DNA of 64,000 bases, taken from an uncultured Pseudomonas sp. (GTDB taxonomy: Bacteria > Pseudomonadota > Gammaproteobacteria > Pseudomonadales > Pseudomonadaceae). The position numbers were made by a program, and so were the translations under genes. This document shows, in pieces, positions 27,909 to 35,811 of the stretch (positions within the stretch are counted from its first letter, which is position 1; each line of letters opens with the position of its first letter). The notes below the pieces were generated by a model, which did no database searches, was not told the DNA's origin, and worked only from the letters and a program-made list of their open reading frames with translations. The stretch is from assembly GCF_943846705.1 (NCBI RefSeq), contig NZ_OX044366.1:4092001-4156000 (forward strand), in the 5' to 3' direction.

Positions 27909-29468
27909 ATGCCTGCCACTTGTCGCTTCCCTACAGCACCTTACGTGTTTGCCTGCCTGCTCGGCCTGATGATGCTGTTCGGCCTTTGGTTTGCCATTGG
28001 CCAACCGGTTGAGTTGGCCGATGCGGCCACGCCCACGCACAAGCTGCAGTGTGCGTCCTACACGCCGTTTGCCAAAGACCAGTCGCCCTTCGACCAGCCG
28101 ACCCAGCTGCGCCCCGAACGCATGGACGCGGACCTGGCGATCCTGGCCGAGCGCTTCGAGTGCCTGCGCACCTATTCGGTGACCGGCCTGGAAGAGCTGC
28201 CGAACATGGCGCGCAAGCATGGCTTGAAATTGATCGTCGGCGCCTGGGTCAGCCGTAACCCAGCTGATACCGCCATTGAGATTGCCGGTCTGGTAAAGAT
28301 CGCCAACGCCCACCCGGATGTGATCCAGGCGGTAATAGTCGGCAACGAGGCGCTGCTGCGCAAAGAGGTCACCCCGCAACAACTTGTGGCGCTGATTGAA
28401 CAGGTCAAGGCGCAGATCAAACAGCCGGTCACCTACGCCGATGTCTGGGAGTTCTGGCTCAAACATCCAGAAGTCGCGCCAGCGGTGGACTTCATCACTA
28501 TTCATTTGCTGCCTTACTGGGAAGACAATCCAGCCGGTATTGAAACCGCCCTGCATGACGTCGCCGAGGTGCGCCAGACGTTCGGCATCGCCTATGCGCC
28601 AAAGGACATCATGATTGGCGAAACCGGCTGGCCCAGCGAAGGCCGCCAGCGCGAAACTGCGGTGCCGAGCCGGGTGAACCAAGCGAAATTCATCCGTGGC
28701 TTCGTCGCCATGGCCGAGCAGAATGGCTGGCGCTACAACCTGATCGAGGCCTTCGACCAACCCTGGAAACGCATCAGTGAAGGGGCGGTGGGCGGTTACT
28801 GGGGTCTGTATGACGCTGACCGCCAGGACAAATCGATCCTCTCCGGCCCCGTGTCCAACCTTCCGCATTGGCCAGCCTGGCTGGCTGTTAGCCTGAGCCT
28901 GTTTGCCGCGGCGCTGTTACTGGCTGGGCGTCCACATGCAACCCGCGCCGCGCTGCTGCTACCAATGCTTGCGGCATTGGCTGCTGGCTGCATTGGTCTG
29001 TTTGCCGAGCTGATGCTGATCACCAGCCGCTACCTCGGCGAATGGCTCTGGGCCGGCGCACTGATTGCGCTGAACCTGACGGTGATGGCCTACGCCGTGT
29101 TGTTACTCGGTCAGCAAACAGGCTGGCGCTTGCGGCTATTCAACTGGCTGCACGGCAAGGCAGCAGTGTGGCTGCTGCTGAGTGGCTTTGCCGGCGCGGT
29201 GATGATGCTCGCGCTGCTGGTGGATGCTCGCTACCGCAGCTTCCCCAGCGCCGCACTATTACTGCCGGCACTGGTTTATCTGTGCCATCCGGTGAGCGGC
29301 TACCGCCGTGAAATCGCCTTGCTGGCCCTGCTGATCGGCGCGGGCATTGCCCCGCAGCTGTACCAGGAAACCCTGGGCAACGGGCAGGCCCTGGGCTGGG
29401 CGTTGATCAGCGCGTTACTGGTCGCGGCCCTGTGGCGCAGCTTGCGGGCCAAAGCACACAGCGCCTGA
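27909..29468 (+). CDS. Membrane-anchored GH17-family glucanase/transglucosylase-like protein
   Basis: The 519-residue protein has an N-terminal membrane anchor (about 12-32), a periplasmic GH17 domain (about 45-310) and a C-terminal block of about six hydrophobic helices (about 322-515). Predicted catalytic glutamates are E147 in VIVGNEALL (acid/base) and E238 in MIGETGWPSEG (nucleophile). PVTYADVWEFW and FITIHLLPYWED are further barrel strands. GH17 enzymes act on beta-1,3-glucans and some transfer glucosyl units; in pseudomonads GH17 domains take part in cyclic or osmoregulated glucan synthesis. The membrane tail suggests action at the inner membrane on a nascent glucan, which is inference. 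No glycosyltransferase gene is next to it. Confidence 0.85.
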   Translation: MPATCRFPTAPYVFACLLGLMMLFGLWFAIGQPVELADAATPTHKLQCASYTPFAKDQSPFDQPTQLRPERMDADLAILAERFECLRTYSVTGLEELPNMARKHGLKLIVGAWVSRNPADTAIEIAGLVKIANAHPDVIQAVIVGNEALLRKEVTPQQLVALIEQVKAQIKQPVTYADVWEFWLKHPEVAPAVDFITIHLLPYWEDNPAGIETALHDVAEVRQTFGIAYAPKDIMIGETGWPSEGRQRETAVPSRVNQAKFIRGFVAMAEQNGWRYNLIEAFDQPWKRISEGAVGGYWGLYDADRQDKSILSGPVSNLPHWPAWLAVSLSLFAAALLLAGRPHATRAALLLPMLAALAAGCIGLFAELMLITSRYLGEWLWAGALIALNLTVMAYAVLLLGQQTGWRLRLFNWLHGKAAVWLLLSGFAGAVMMLALLVDARYRSFPSAALLLPALVYLCHPVSGYRREIALLALLIGAGIAPQLYQETLGNGQALGWALISALLVAALWRSLRAKAHSA

Positions 29469-29837
29469 GCAAACAGTTTGCGGCGCACGCACCCAACGCA
29501 GCAGCGCCAGCACCACGGCGAACACGCCCAGGCTGGCGCTGTACAACACCAGCGCCGGCAGACCGAGTAGTAATGCCGGAACCGCCAGGCGCTTGCCCCA
29601 CACGCCCGGCCAGACAAACGCCAGCACGGCACAAAGCAACGAACCCCAGGCCAAGACCCGGAAGTGAACCAGCCAACCAACCACGGCACGCAGCTGGCAA
29701 CCTAAGCGCTGCGGTTCTGCCACGCACAACCCCACCCAGCGATCGCTCTCCATCAACGAGTAACGCAGCAGCAAACTGCCGGCCAGACACAGGGTCGCAA
29801 CAATTATTACCAAGGCCAGGGGCACGTAGCGTTGCAT
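29415..29837 (-). CDS. Small predicted membrane protein, convergent with the GH17 gene
   Basis: This 140-residue frame encodes four hydrophobic segments (about 5-25, 48-68, 70-92, 95-115) between basic and short polar parts. Its 3' end overlaps the GH17 gene end by 54 bases on the opposite strand. The ATG at 29837 has only a weak GAG-type ribosome site. The strongly hydrophobic, positive-inside pattern argues for a real gene. I do not recognise a family. Confidence 0.55.
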   Translation of the reverse strand: MQRYVPLALVIIVATLCLAGSLLLRYSLMESDRWVGLCVAEPQRLGCQLRAVVGWLVHFRVLAWGSLLCAVLAFVWPGVWGKRLAVPALLLGLPALVLYSASLGVFAVVLALLRWVRAPQTVCSGAVCFGPQAAPQGRDQ

Positions 29838-29938
29838 AGAGAACTCTGAGCAATTGAGGGCTGCGTAGAATATGCCGCCACGTCCCAGATAACACCCAGA
29901 GATCGCCTACTTATAGCCTCTGCGACTAAAATCCAGCC

Positions 29939-30511
29939 ATGCTTATACGTCGCCTGATACTGCTCACCGCCAGCCTGCTCGGCCTCTGGTTGCTGTCGGT
30001 CATCGTGCTGCCCACACCCAGCAGCTTACCGCCGAGCATGCCATTAACCAGTGGCAGCTGGCGCGTGGATGAGTACACCATCAGCCCGCTGCAAGGCTTT
30101 CAGCTGGACGCGCGCATCCTCGCGCGTGAAGACTATTACCTTGACCGGGGTGCAAAGCTCTCGCCGACCGACCTAGCACTCGGCTGGGGGCCGATGGCCA
30201 ACCCCGAGGTGCTGCGCCATATCAGCATCAGCCAGGGCAACCGCTGGTACTTCTGGCGGGCCAAGCAAATGCCGATTGCCCGCCGGCAGATTGAAACTCA
30301 CAGCGCCAATATGCATCTGATACCCGCCAACCCTGCCGTGGCCGGCACCCTGGCGCAGCTCAAAGCGGGCCAGCAGATTCGCCTCGCAGGCCAACTGGTG
30401 CGCGTCGACGCCGACGATGGCTTTAACTGGGTCAGCTCGCTCAGCCGCGAAGACACCGGCAACGGTGCCTGCGAGCTGATATGGGTCGAACAATTAGTTG
30501 TATTGCCTTAA
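29939..30511 (+). CDS. Conserved hypothetical exported/membrane-anchored protein
   Basis: The 190-residue protein has an N-terminal signal anchor (about 5-26; LILLTASLLGLWLLSVIVLP) and a soluble remainder rich in Trp and Arg. Blocks such as PTDLALGWGPMANPEVL, HSANMHLIPANPAV and FNWVSSLSREDTGNGACELI look like a conserved uncharacterised periplasmic family. A single Cys lies in GACELIW near the end. It stands alone between the membrane-protein gene and the hydrolase gene (136 bases downstream). Function is unknown. Confidence 0.75.
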   Translation: MLIRRLILLTASLLGLWLLSVIVLPTPSSLPPSMPLTSGSWRVDEYTISPLQGFQLDARILAREDYYLDRGAKLSPTDLALGWGPMANPEVLRHISISQGNRWYFWRAKQMPIARRQIETHSANMHLIPANPAVAGTLAQLKAGQQIRLAGQLVRVDADDGFNWVSSLSREDTGNGACELIWVEQLVVLP

Positions 30512-30647
30512 CAAGTCGAACTTCGAAATGACGCTAACGTCTGAAAAATGCGGACCTAGAACGAATACCGTACGTAATCGAGCTTATGTGGTCATAATCG
30601 ACGCGCATTGCTCCGCAGCAACCGCCCTGCTCTCATGAGATATAGCC

Positions 30648-31946
30648 ATGTCGCACTTCCCTCGCCTGCTTGCCCTTCTCAGTTGCCTGGCCTTGATTAC
30701 CCCCGTCAGCGCGGCCGATATCGACGCCAGCAGCTATGGCTACCCAATCAGCAACCCATTCGTAGCCACGTTGACAACCACACCGCCAGAGCTGCGCCCG
30801 GAGTTGCCGGCCGACGCCGATATCAACCAGAGTGACTACAAAATCAAACTGCGCCCGGAGCGCGAGTTCGAATTGCCGGAAAACTTCTGGTCAGTCACCA
30901 AGATGCGCTATCGCCTGGCCGAGCAGTCCGGCGAAGCACCGCTGATCTTTATCATCGCCGGCACCGGCGCACATTACGCCAGCAGCACCCCGGAATACCT
31001 GAAGAAGCTGTTTTACGGTGCGGGCTATCACGTGGTGCAACTGTCGTCGCCGACCAGCTATGACTTTATGACCTCGGCTTCGCGCTTTGCCACGCCCGGC
31101 ATCACCCGTGACGACGCCGACGACCTGTACCGCGCCATGCAGGCCGTGCGAGCGCAGCACCCGCGCCTGAAAGTCAGCGAGTTTCACCTCACCGGCTACA
31201 GCCTGGGCGCGCTGCAGGCAGCCTTTGTCAGTGAGCTGGATGAAACCCGCCGCAGCTTCAACTTCAAACGTGTGCTGCTGCTCAACCCGCCGGTCAACCT
31301 CTACACCTCAGTGACCAATCTCGACCGCATGGTGCAAACCCAGGTTGAGGGCATCAACAACAGCACCACCTTCTACGAACTGGTACTGGGCAAACTGACC
31401 CGCTACTTCCAAACCAAGGGCTACATCGATATTAACGACGCACTGCTCTATGACTTTCAGAACTCGGGCGAGCAACTCAGTGACGAACAACTGGCCATGC
31501 TGATTGGCGCCGCCTTCCGCTTCTCCTCGGCCGACATTGCCTTTACCTCGGACCTGATCAATCGCCGCGGCTTGATCACCCCGATCGACTACCCCATCAG
31601 TGAAGGCACCAGCCTCACTCGGTTCTTCAAGCGTGCGCTGCAATGCGACTTTGACTGCTATTTGACGGAACAACTGATCCCCATGTGGCGGGCACGCACT
31701 GACGGCGGCAGCATCGCGCAGCTAATCGACCAGGTCAGCCTGTATGGCGTGGCTGATTACCTGAAGAACAGCAACAAGATCGCCGTCATGCACAACGCCG
31801 ATGACGTGATCCTGGGTCCCGGTGACCTCGGCTTTTTGCGCCGCACCCTGGGTGAGCGCCTAACCGTTTATCCGCTGGGTGGCCATTGCGGCAACCTCAA
31901 CTACCGCGTCAACAGCGACGCCATGCTGGAGTTCTTCCGTGGCTAA
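30648..31946 (+). CDS. Exported alpha/beta-hydrolase, coupled to mlaA-like gene
   Basis: The 432-residue protein has a signal peptide (about 1-23, cut near PVSAA|D). The hydrolase core shows LIFIIAGTGAHYAS (oxyanion region), nucleophile elbow GYSLGA with S185, candidate acid D385/D386 in MHNADDVILG and His413 in GGHCGNL. The size of the lid region (about 215-360) suggests a lipid-type substrate. Its stop overlaps the GTG start of a MlaA-family gene, so the two are translationally coupled. MlaA proteins move phospholipid from the outer membrane, so a periplasmic lipase or acyltransferase role is attractive but unproven. Confidence 0.78.
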   Translation: MSHFPRLLALLSCLALITPVSAADIDASSYGYPISNPFVATLTTTPPELRPELPADADINQSDYKIKLRPEREFELPENFWSVTKMRYRLAEQSGEAPLIFIIAGTGAHYASSTPEYLKKLFYGAGYHVVQLSSPTSYDFMTSASRFATPGITRDDADDLYRAMQAVRAQHPRLKVSEFHLTGYSLGALQAAFVSELDETRRSFNFKRVLLLNPPVNLYTSVTNLDRMVQTQVEGINNSTTFYELVLGKLTRYFQTKGYIDINDALLYDFQNSGEQLSDEQLAMLIGAAFRFSSADIAFTSDLINRRGLITPIDYPISEGTSLTRFFKRALQCDFDCYLTEQLIPMWRARTDGGSIAQLIDQVSLYGVADYLKNSNKIAVMHNADDVILGPGDLGFLRRTLGERLTVYPLGGHCGNLNYRVNSDAMLEFFRG

Positions 31947-32715
31947 GCCCATTTCCATTGCTGTATTTATCTCCCTGCTGCTCGGCAGTAGCCTCACCTA
32001 TGCTCAGCACGCGGCCCATGACGATGGCTTTAAACAGCCCATGCAGCATCTGCAGTTCAACCCGGGGCTGGATCAGCGCGAATTTGAGCGCTCGACACTC
32101 AATGCACTGAATGTCTATGACCCACTGGAGTCATGGAACCGCCGCGTTTACCACTTCAACTATCGCTTCGATGAGTGGGTGTTCCTGCCGATTGTCGATG
32201 GCTACCGCTACGTCACCCCCACTCTGGTGCAGCGCGGCGTCAGCAACTTCTTCAGCAACTTAGGTGATGTGCCCAGCCTTCTCAACAGTGCACTGCAACT
32301 CAAAGGCAAGCGGACCATGCACACCACCGCCCGCCTGCTGCTCAACACCACGCTCGGCGTTGCCGGCCTGTGGGATCCGGCCACGCGCATGGGCTTACTT
32401 AAGCAGAAGGAAGACTTCGGTCAGACCCTCGGCTATTACGGCACCCCTGCCGGGCCTTACCTGATTTTGCCCATACTGGGCCCGTCAAACCTGCGCGACA
32501 CCGGTGGTTTAGTGGCGGACTTCACGGCAAAAAGTCAGGTCAACTGGCTGAATGTCGCCGAAGCTAGCGTCAGCCACCCGGAAATCACCCTACTGGAAGT
32601 TGTCGACCAACGCTCCACCGTGAATTTCCGCTACGGCCAGCTCAACTCGCCGTTCGAGTACGAGAAAATCCGCTTCTTCTACCATGAGGCGCGCAAGCTG
32701 CAGATCGCCGAATAA
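31939..32715 (+). CDS. MlaA/VacJ-family outer-membrane lipid protein lacking a lipobox cysteine
   Basis: The 258-residue protein contains the MlaA domain: VYDPLESWNRRVYHFNYRFD, FFSNLGDVPSLLNSALQ, LLLNTTLGVAGLWDPA and FGQTLGYYGTPAGPYLILPI. The start is GTG at 31939, with GGAG seven bases ahead and an 8-base overlap with the hydrolase gene. The longer frame from 31879 is the shadow of the hydrolase end. The N-terminus (AVFISLLLGSSLTYAQ) looks like a signal peptidase I substrate; no cysteine follows the hydrophobic core, whereas classical MlaA is a lipoprotein. Canonical mlaA is expected elsewhere, so this is probably a paralogue. Confidence 0.85.
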   Translation: MAKPISIAVFISLLLGSSLTYAQHAAHDDGFKQPMQHLQFNPGLDQREFERSTLNALNVYDPLESWNRRVYHFNYRFDEWVFLPIVDGYRYVTPTLVQRGVSNFFSNLGDVPSLLNSALQLKGKRTMHTTARLLLNTTLGVAGLWDPATRMGLLKQKEDFGQTLGYYGTPAGPYLILPILGPSNLRDTGGLVADFTAKSQVNWLNVAEASVSHPEITLLEVVDQRSTVNFRYGQLNSPFEYEKIRFFYHEARKLQIAE

Positions 32716-32732
32716 ACCGCCGCGTTTGACCC

Positions 32733-32769
32733 AAGGGCCGCCCACAGGTTTTAACCTGACGCGGCCCTT
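32733..32769 (+). terminator. Terminator-like double hairpin after the mlaA-like gene
   Basis: Outer stem AAGGGCCGC (32733-32741) pairs perfectly with GCGGCCCTT (32761-32769). An inner palindrome CAGGTT-TT-AACCTG (32745-32758) lies in the loop. It sits 17 bases after the stop and 20 before the MerR ATG, so the inner palindrome could also be an operator. Confidence 0.6.
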
Positions 32770-32789
32770 ATCAATTCTGGAGAGTAGCT

Positions 32790-33233
32790 ATGCGCGTCGC
32801 CCAACTGGCTAAAGCCGCCGCGGTCAGCAGCGAGACGGTTCGCCACTACACCGATCTCGGCTTGCTCAAACCCTCGCGCAACCCGGATAACGGCTATCAG
32901 CAGTACTCAAGCGAAGACCTGCAACGCTTGCGCTTTATCGCCCGCGCCCGGCGCCTGGGCTTTAGCCTGAAAGACAGCCAACAGATACTCGCCAGCGCCG
33001 ACAATGGCCAGGCGCCCTGCGCCGAGGTGCGTGATCTCCTCAACGAACGCCTGACCGCCCTGCACGCTCATATCGACGAGTGTCAGCGCCTGGCACTGGT
33101 GATGCAGAACGCCTTTGCCAACTGGGCCGACAAAGGCGACTGCGCCCCGGACGGTCACGCCATCTGTCGCTTAATCGAAGAGTTCGAGCCGGATATCGAG
33201 CGCCGCCCAGCGACGCCCTGCCCTGCGCATTGA
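32790..33233 (+). CDS. MerR-family metal-responsive regulator (CadR/PbrR/ZntR-like)
   Basis: The 147-residue protein has a MerR winged helix (1-70; AVSSETVRHYTDLGLLKPSR and NPDNGYQQYSSEDLQRLRFI), a dimerisation helix (about 80-110) and a metal-binding end. Cysteines C77 (APCAEV), C118 (GDCAPDG) and C126 (AICRLIE), with H124 nearby, resemble the thiol ligands of Cd/Pb/Zn sensors. No P-type ATPase or cation diffusion gene lies adjacent in this window, so the target is unknown. It has a good ribosome site (GGAGAG). Confidence 0.85.
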   Translation: MRVAQLAKAAAVSSETVRHYTDLGLLKPSRNPDNGYQQYSSEDLQRLRFIARARRLGFSLKDSQQILASADNGQAPCAEVRDLLNERLTALHAHIDECQRLALVMQNAFANWADKGDCAPDGHAICRLIEEFEPDIERRPATPCPAH

Positions 33234-33240
33234 AGATGAC

Positions 33241-33567
33241 TTATTGGGCGTAGCGGCGAGACAACCCCGGCGGCACGCCGCTGCTGTCGGTCGGTAACCA
33301 AGGGCCCTGCGGACTACTGGCCCAGCTCCAACCGGAGTTCCAGCGGTAATAGGTGCGCTCACGGTAGTACAGGTGAGAAGCCCCACCGACCACATACACC
33401 CCCAGCCGCGCATCCCACTGGCTGGCCACCCCAGGTGGCGGAGCAAACCGTGGGTGGTTGCCGCTAGCGCTCGGACTTTTCACCGGTGTGCTGTTCAGCG
33501 GGGCCTGCACGCAAGCACCGAGCCCCAGCAGGCTGACGAGCACAACACCACGCCAGAGCGGACTCAT
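33241..33567 (-). CDS. Small Tyr/Trp-rich lipoprotein at the end of the ccm operon
   Basis: The 108-residue protein carries a lipobox LGLGAC (Cys19) after a hydrophobic signal. The mature part has a Pro/Ser-rich spacer, then GVYVVGGASHLYYRERTYYR and WSWASSPQGPW, rich in aromatic residues. The start overlaps the ccmI stop by 4 bases (ATGA), so it is the last gene of the ccm transcript. I do not recognise a function; its placement suggests the cell envelope. Confidence 0.78.
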   Translation of the reverse strand: MSPLWRGVVLVSLLGLGACVQAPLNSTPVKSPSASGNHPRFAPPPGVASQWDARLGVYVVGGASHLYYRERTYYRWNSGWSWASSPQGPWLPTDSSGVPPGLSRRYAQ

Positions 33568-34766
33568 GGCGCTTTACTGTCCGCGCTGTCGATCAACAGC
33601 TGCTGCAACTCTGTGCTCTTGCTGGCCAACGGCTGGCTGCTACCCACCCACTCGCCCGCCGTGGCATTGCCACTGCGGGAGATCCGGGCGACCAGTTGCA
33701 CCTGTTCGAAGCCGGAGATTTTCAGCTGCGGCATCATCGCATCGCTGTCGGACAGGCTGACTTCAGCCGGCAGGTCCGCCACCGTGAGGCGCTTAACCGC
33801 CAATGGCATCGACGGCCCAGACACCGCGCGGGCGAAGATAAACACCGCATCGCCCGGTTGCACCTTGGCTTGCAACTCGGCCGCCAGCATTACCTTTACC
33901 GTCAACCCTGGGCCAGTGGCAGGCACAGCGTCGGTTGCAGGCTCACCCAGCTGCTCGCGGGCACGGTCGATGCCGCCCTGAATCGCCTGACGCGAAGGGT
34001 CTTCGCTGGGCAAAAGCGCCACCAACTGCTGCCAGTGGCCAATCGCCTGCTGGTATTGACCGCCTTCATACGCGGCAATACCGAGCAGGCCTAGACTGGT
34101 GACTTCCGCCGGGTCGGCTTTAAGCGCTTCATCGGTCAGCGCCTGCAACTGCGGCGTCCATTGCTTGTCACCGGCAAAATACAGTGCCTGCGCCCACTGG
34201 CCGAGTAACTCAGGCGCGCGCCCTGCCACTTCAATGGCCTGTTCAAAGGCGGCGGCGGCATCAGCGGCGCGCTCCTGGGCCATATAGGTACGCCCGAGGA
34301 AGTACCAGCTTTCGCCGGACTTCGGGTCGTTCTTCACCGCGGCTTCCAGGCGCGCGGTCATTTCCTCGATGGTTTTCGGCTGCTCGGCAAAGGTACGCGC
34401 ACGTTCAACATCGTCGATCGCGCCCCAGTGCTGATACAGGCCATAGCCCAACAGCGGCATCAACAGCGCGGCAATCAGTGGAATCTTGCCACCTAGCGAG
34501 CGCTGAACCGGCTGCGCCAGCACGCCTTCGGTATCCGCCAGCAGCTCACGGGCGGCCTCATCACGGCCAGCGGCAAGCTGTTCAGCATTCAGTGCGCCGG
34601 CGGCATGTTGCGCCTGCAAGTCCTGCAAGCGTTCCTGGTACAGGGTGACGTTAAGTGCAGTACGGTCTTCTTCGGCTTGGAGCTTGCGCCCACGCACCAC
34701 AGGAATCAGCAAAAACGCCAGGGCTGTCAGCAACAGCAGGCCGGCGCATAACCAAAATTCAATCAT
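33564..34766 (-). CDS. ccmI: Cytochrome c maturation protein CcmI (TPR, apocytochrome chaperone)
   Basis: The 400-residue protein has two N-terminal membrane helices (about 3-22 and 94-114), a leucine-rich linker and periplasmic TPR repeats (about 120-280; GESWYFLGRTYMAQERAADA, AAAFEQAIEVAGRAPELLGQ). It binds apocytochrome c and hands it to CcmF/CcmH for haem ligation. Its C-terminal domain has the CcmI/CycH beta-rich extension. It overlaps ccmH by one base (TGATG). Confidence 0.92.
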   Translation of the reverse strand: MIEFWLCAGLLLLTALAFLLIPVVRGRKLQAEEDRTALNVTLYQERLQDLQAQHAAGALNAEQLAAGRDEAARELLADTEGVLAQPVQRSLGGKIPLIAALLMPLLGYGLYQHWGAIDDVERARTFAEQPKTIEEMTARLEAAVKNDPKSGESWYFLGRTYMAQERAADAAAAFEQAIEVAGRAPELLGQWAQALYFAGDKQWTPQLQALTDEALKADPAEVTSLGLLGIAAYEGGQYQQAIGHWQQLVALLPSEDPSRQAIQGGIDRAREQLGEPATDAVPATGPGLTVKVMLAAELQAKVQPGDAVFIFARAVSGPSMPLAVKRLTVADLPAEVSLSDSDAMMPQLKISGFEQVQLVARISRSGNATAGEWVGSSQPLASKSTELQQLLIDSADSKAP

Positions 34767-35278
34767 CAGTCTTTCTTATCCACAGGCGGTTGATTAGCGG
34801 GCTGTTGGCTGGCGGACTGCTGGCTAAGCAGAGCAGCTAGACGCTGCTGTTCATCCGCAGACAGGTCACTCTTCACCTCAGCCGATTGACGGCGACGACG
34901 CAACAGAATGACCCCAAGCAGGACGAAACCACCCACCAGCAAACCAGCCGGGCCGTACCACAGCAGCAGCGTGCGCGCGGTGACAGGCGGCTTGTAGAGG
35001 ACAAAATCGCCATAGCGACTGACTAGATAATCAATAATCTGCTCATCAGTCTTGCCCTCTCCCAGCTGGCGATGAACCTGTGCTCGCAGGTCCATGGCAA
35101 TCGGTGCATCAGAGTCGGCGATGTTCTGGTTCTGGCACTTGGGGCAGCGCAGCTCTTGCACCAAGGTGCGATAACGCTGGCGCTCGGCCTCGTTAGCAAA
35201 CTCGTAGGTATCGATGGCGGCCTGGGCGGTGCCCAGCAACGCCAGCCCCAGCACGGCGGCAGTGAGTAAACGCCTCAT
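34766..35278 (-). CDS. ccmH: Cytochrome c maturation protein CcmH (CcmL-type thioreductant)
   Basis: The 170-residue membrane-anchored protein has a signal peptide (1-20) and the redox motif C45-P-K-C48 in RCPKCQNQNIADSDAPIA, which reduces apocytochrome cysteines before haem ligation. A membrane helix follows (about 105-127). It is the short form, with the CycH part on the separate CcmI. It overlaps ccmG by 4 bases. Confidence 0.94.
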   Translation of the reverse strand: MRRLLTAAVLGLALLGTAQAAIDTYEFANEAERQRYRTLVQELRCPKCQNQNIADSDAPIAMDLRAQVHRQLGEGKTDEQIIDYLVSRYGDFVLYKPPVTARTLLLWYGPAGLLVGGFVLLGVILLRRRRQSAEVKSDLSADEQQRLAALLSQQSASQQPANQPPVDKKD

Positions 35279-35811
35279 GGCTGAGCCTCATCGACCAATT
35301 CTTGGTAAAGCGCAGCCAATTGCTCACGCCAGACCCGCTCATCAATTACGCCGACAAACTTGTGGCGGATGATCCCGGCCTTGTCGATCAGGAAGGTCTC
35401 AGGCGCGCCATACACGCCCAAGTCCAGGCCAAGGGTGCCGCGAGCGTCATTGATATTCAGCTGATAAGGGTCATGGAACTCCACCAGCCACTTCTGCGCG
35501 GCGGCGTTGTCGTCCTTGTAGTTGACCCCATAAATGTTCACACCCAGCTTGGCCAGTTTGTTCAACACCGGATGCTCTACCCGGCAGGCCACACACCAGG
35601 TGGCCCAGACATTGACCAGCGCCGGCTTACCGATCAAATCGGCTTCACTCAGCGCCTGACCGTTCTGCACCGCCGGCAGGCTAAAGGCCGGGAATGGCTT
35701 ACCGATCAGCGCCGAAGGCAATTCGGCCGGATCAAGCCACAAGCCGCGGTAAAGAAACGCCGCCATGCCGAGAAACAGCGCCAGCGGTAGCAACAATAGT
35801 AAACGTCTCAT
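35275..35811 (-). CDS. ccmG: Thiol:disulfide interchange protein CcmG/DsbE
   Basis: The 178-residue periplasmic thioredoxin-fold protein is tethered by an N-terminal helix (1-22). The active site is W72-C73-V-A-C76 in VWATWCVACRVEHP, and GVYGAPETFLIDKAGIIRHK contains the cis-proline region. It reduces CcmH or apocytochrome. The start overlaps the ccmF stop by 4 bases. Confidence 0.95.
   Translation of the reverse strand: MRRLLLLLPLALFLGMAAFLYRGLWLDPAELPSALIGKPFPAFSLPAVQNGQALSEADLIGKPALVNVWATWCVACRVEHPVLNKLAKLGVNIYGVNYKDDNAAAQKWLVEFHDPYQLNINDARGTLGLDLGVYGAPETFLIDKAGIIRHKFVGVIDERVWREQLAALYQELVDEAQP

Noticed and set aside
31879..31938. Longer N-terminus for the MlaA-like protein (with a Cys that could suggest a lipobox)
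   Set aside because: The 20 extra codons lie wholly within the hydrolase gene end, the Cys is not in a lipobox context, and GGAG fits the GTG at 31939.
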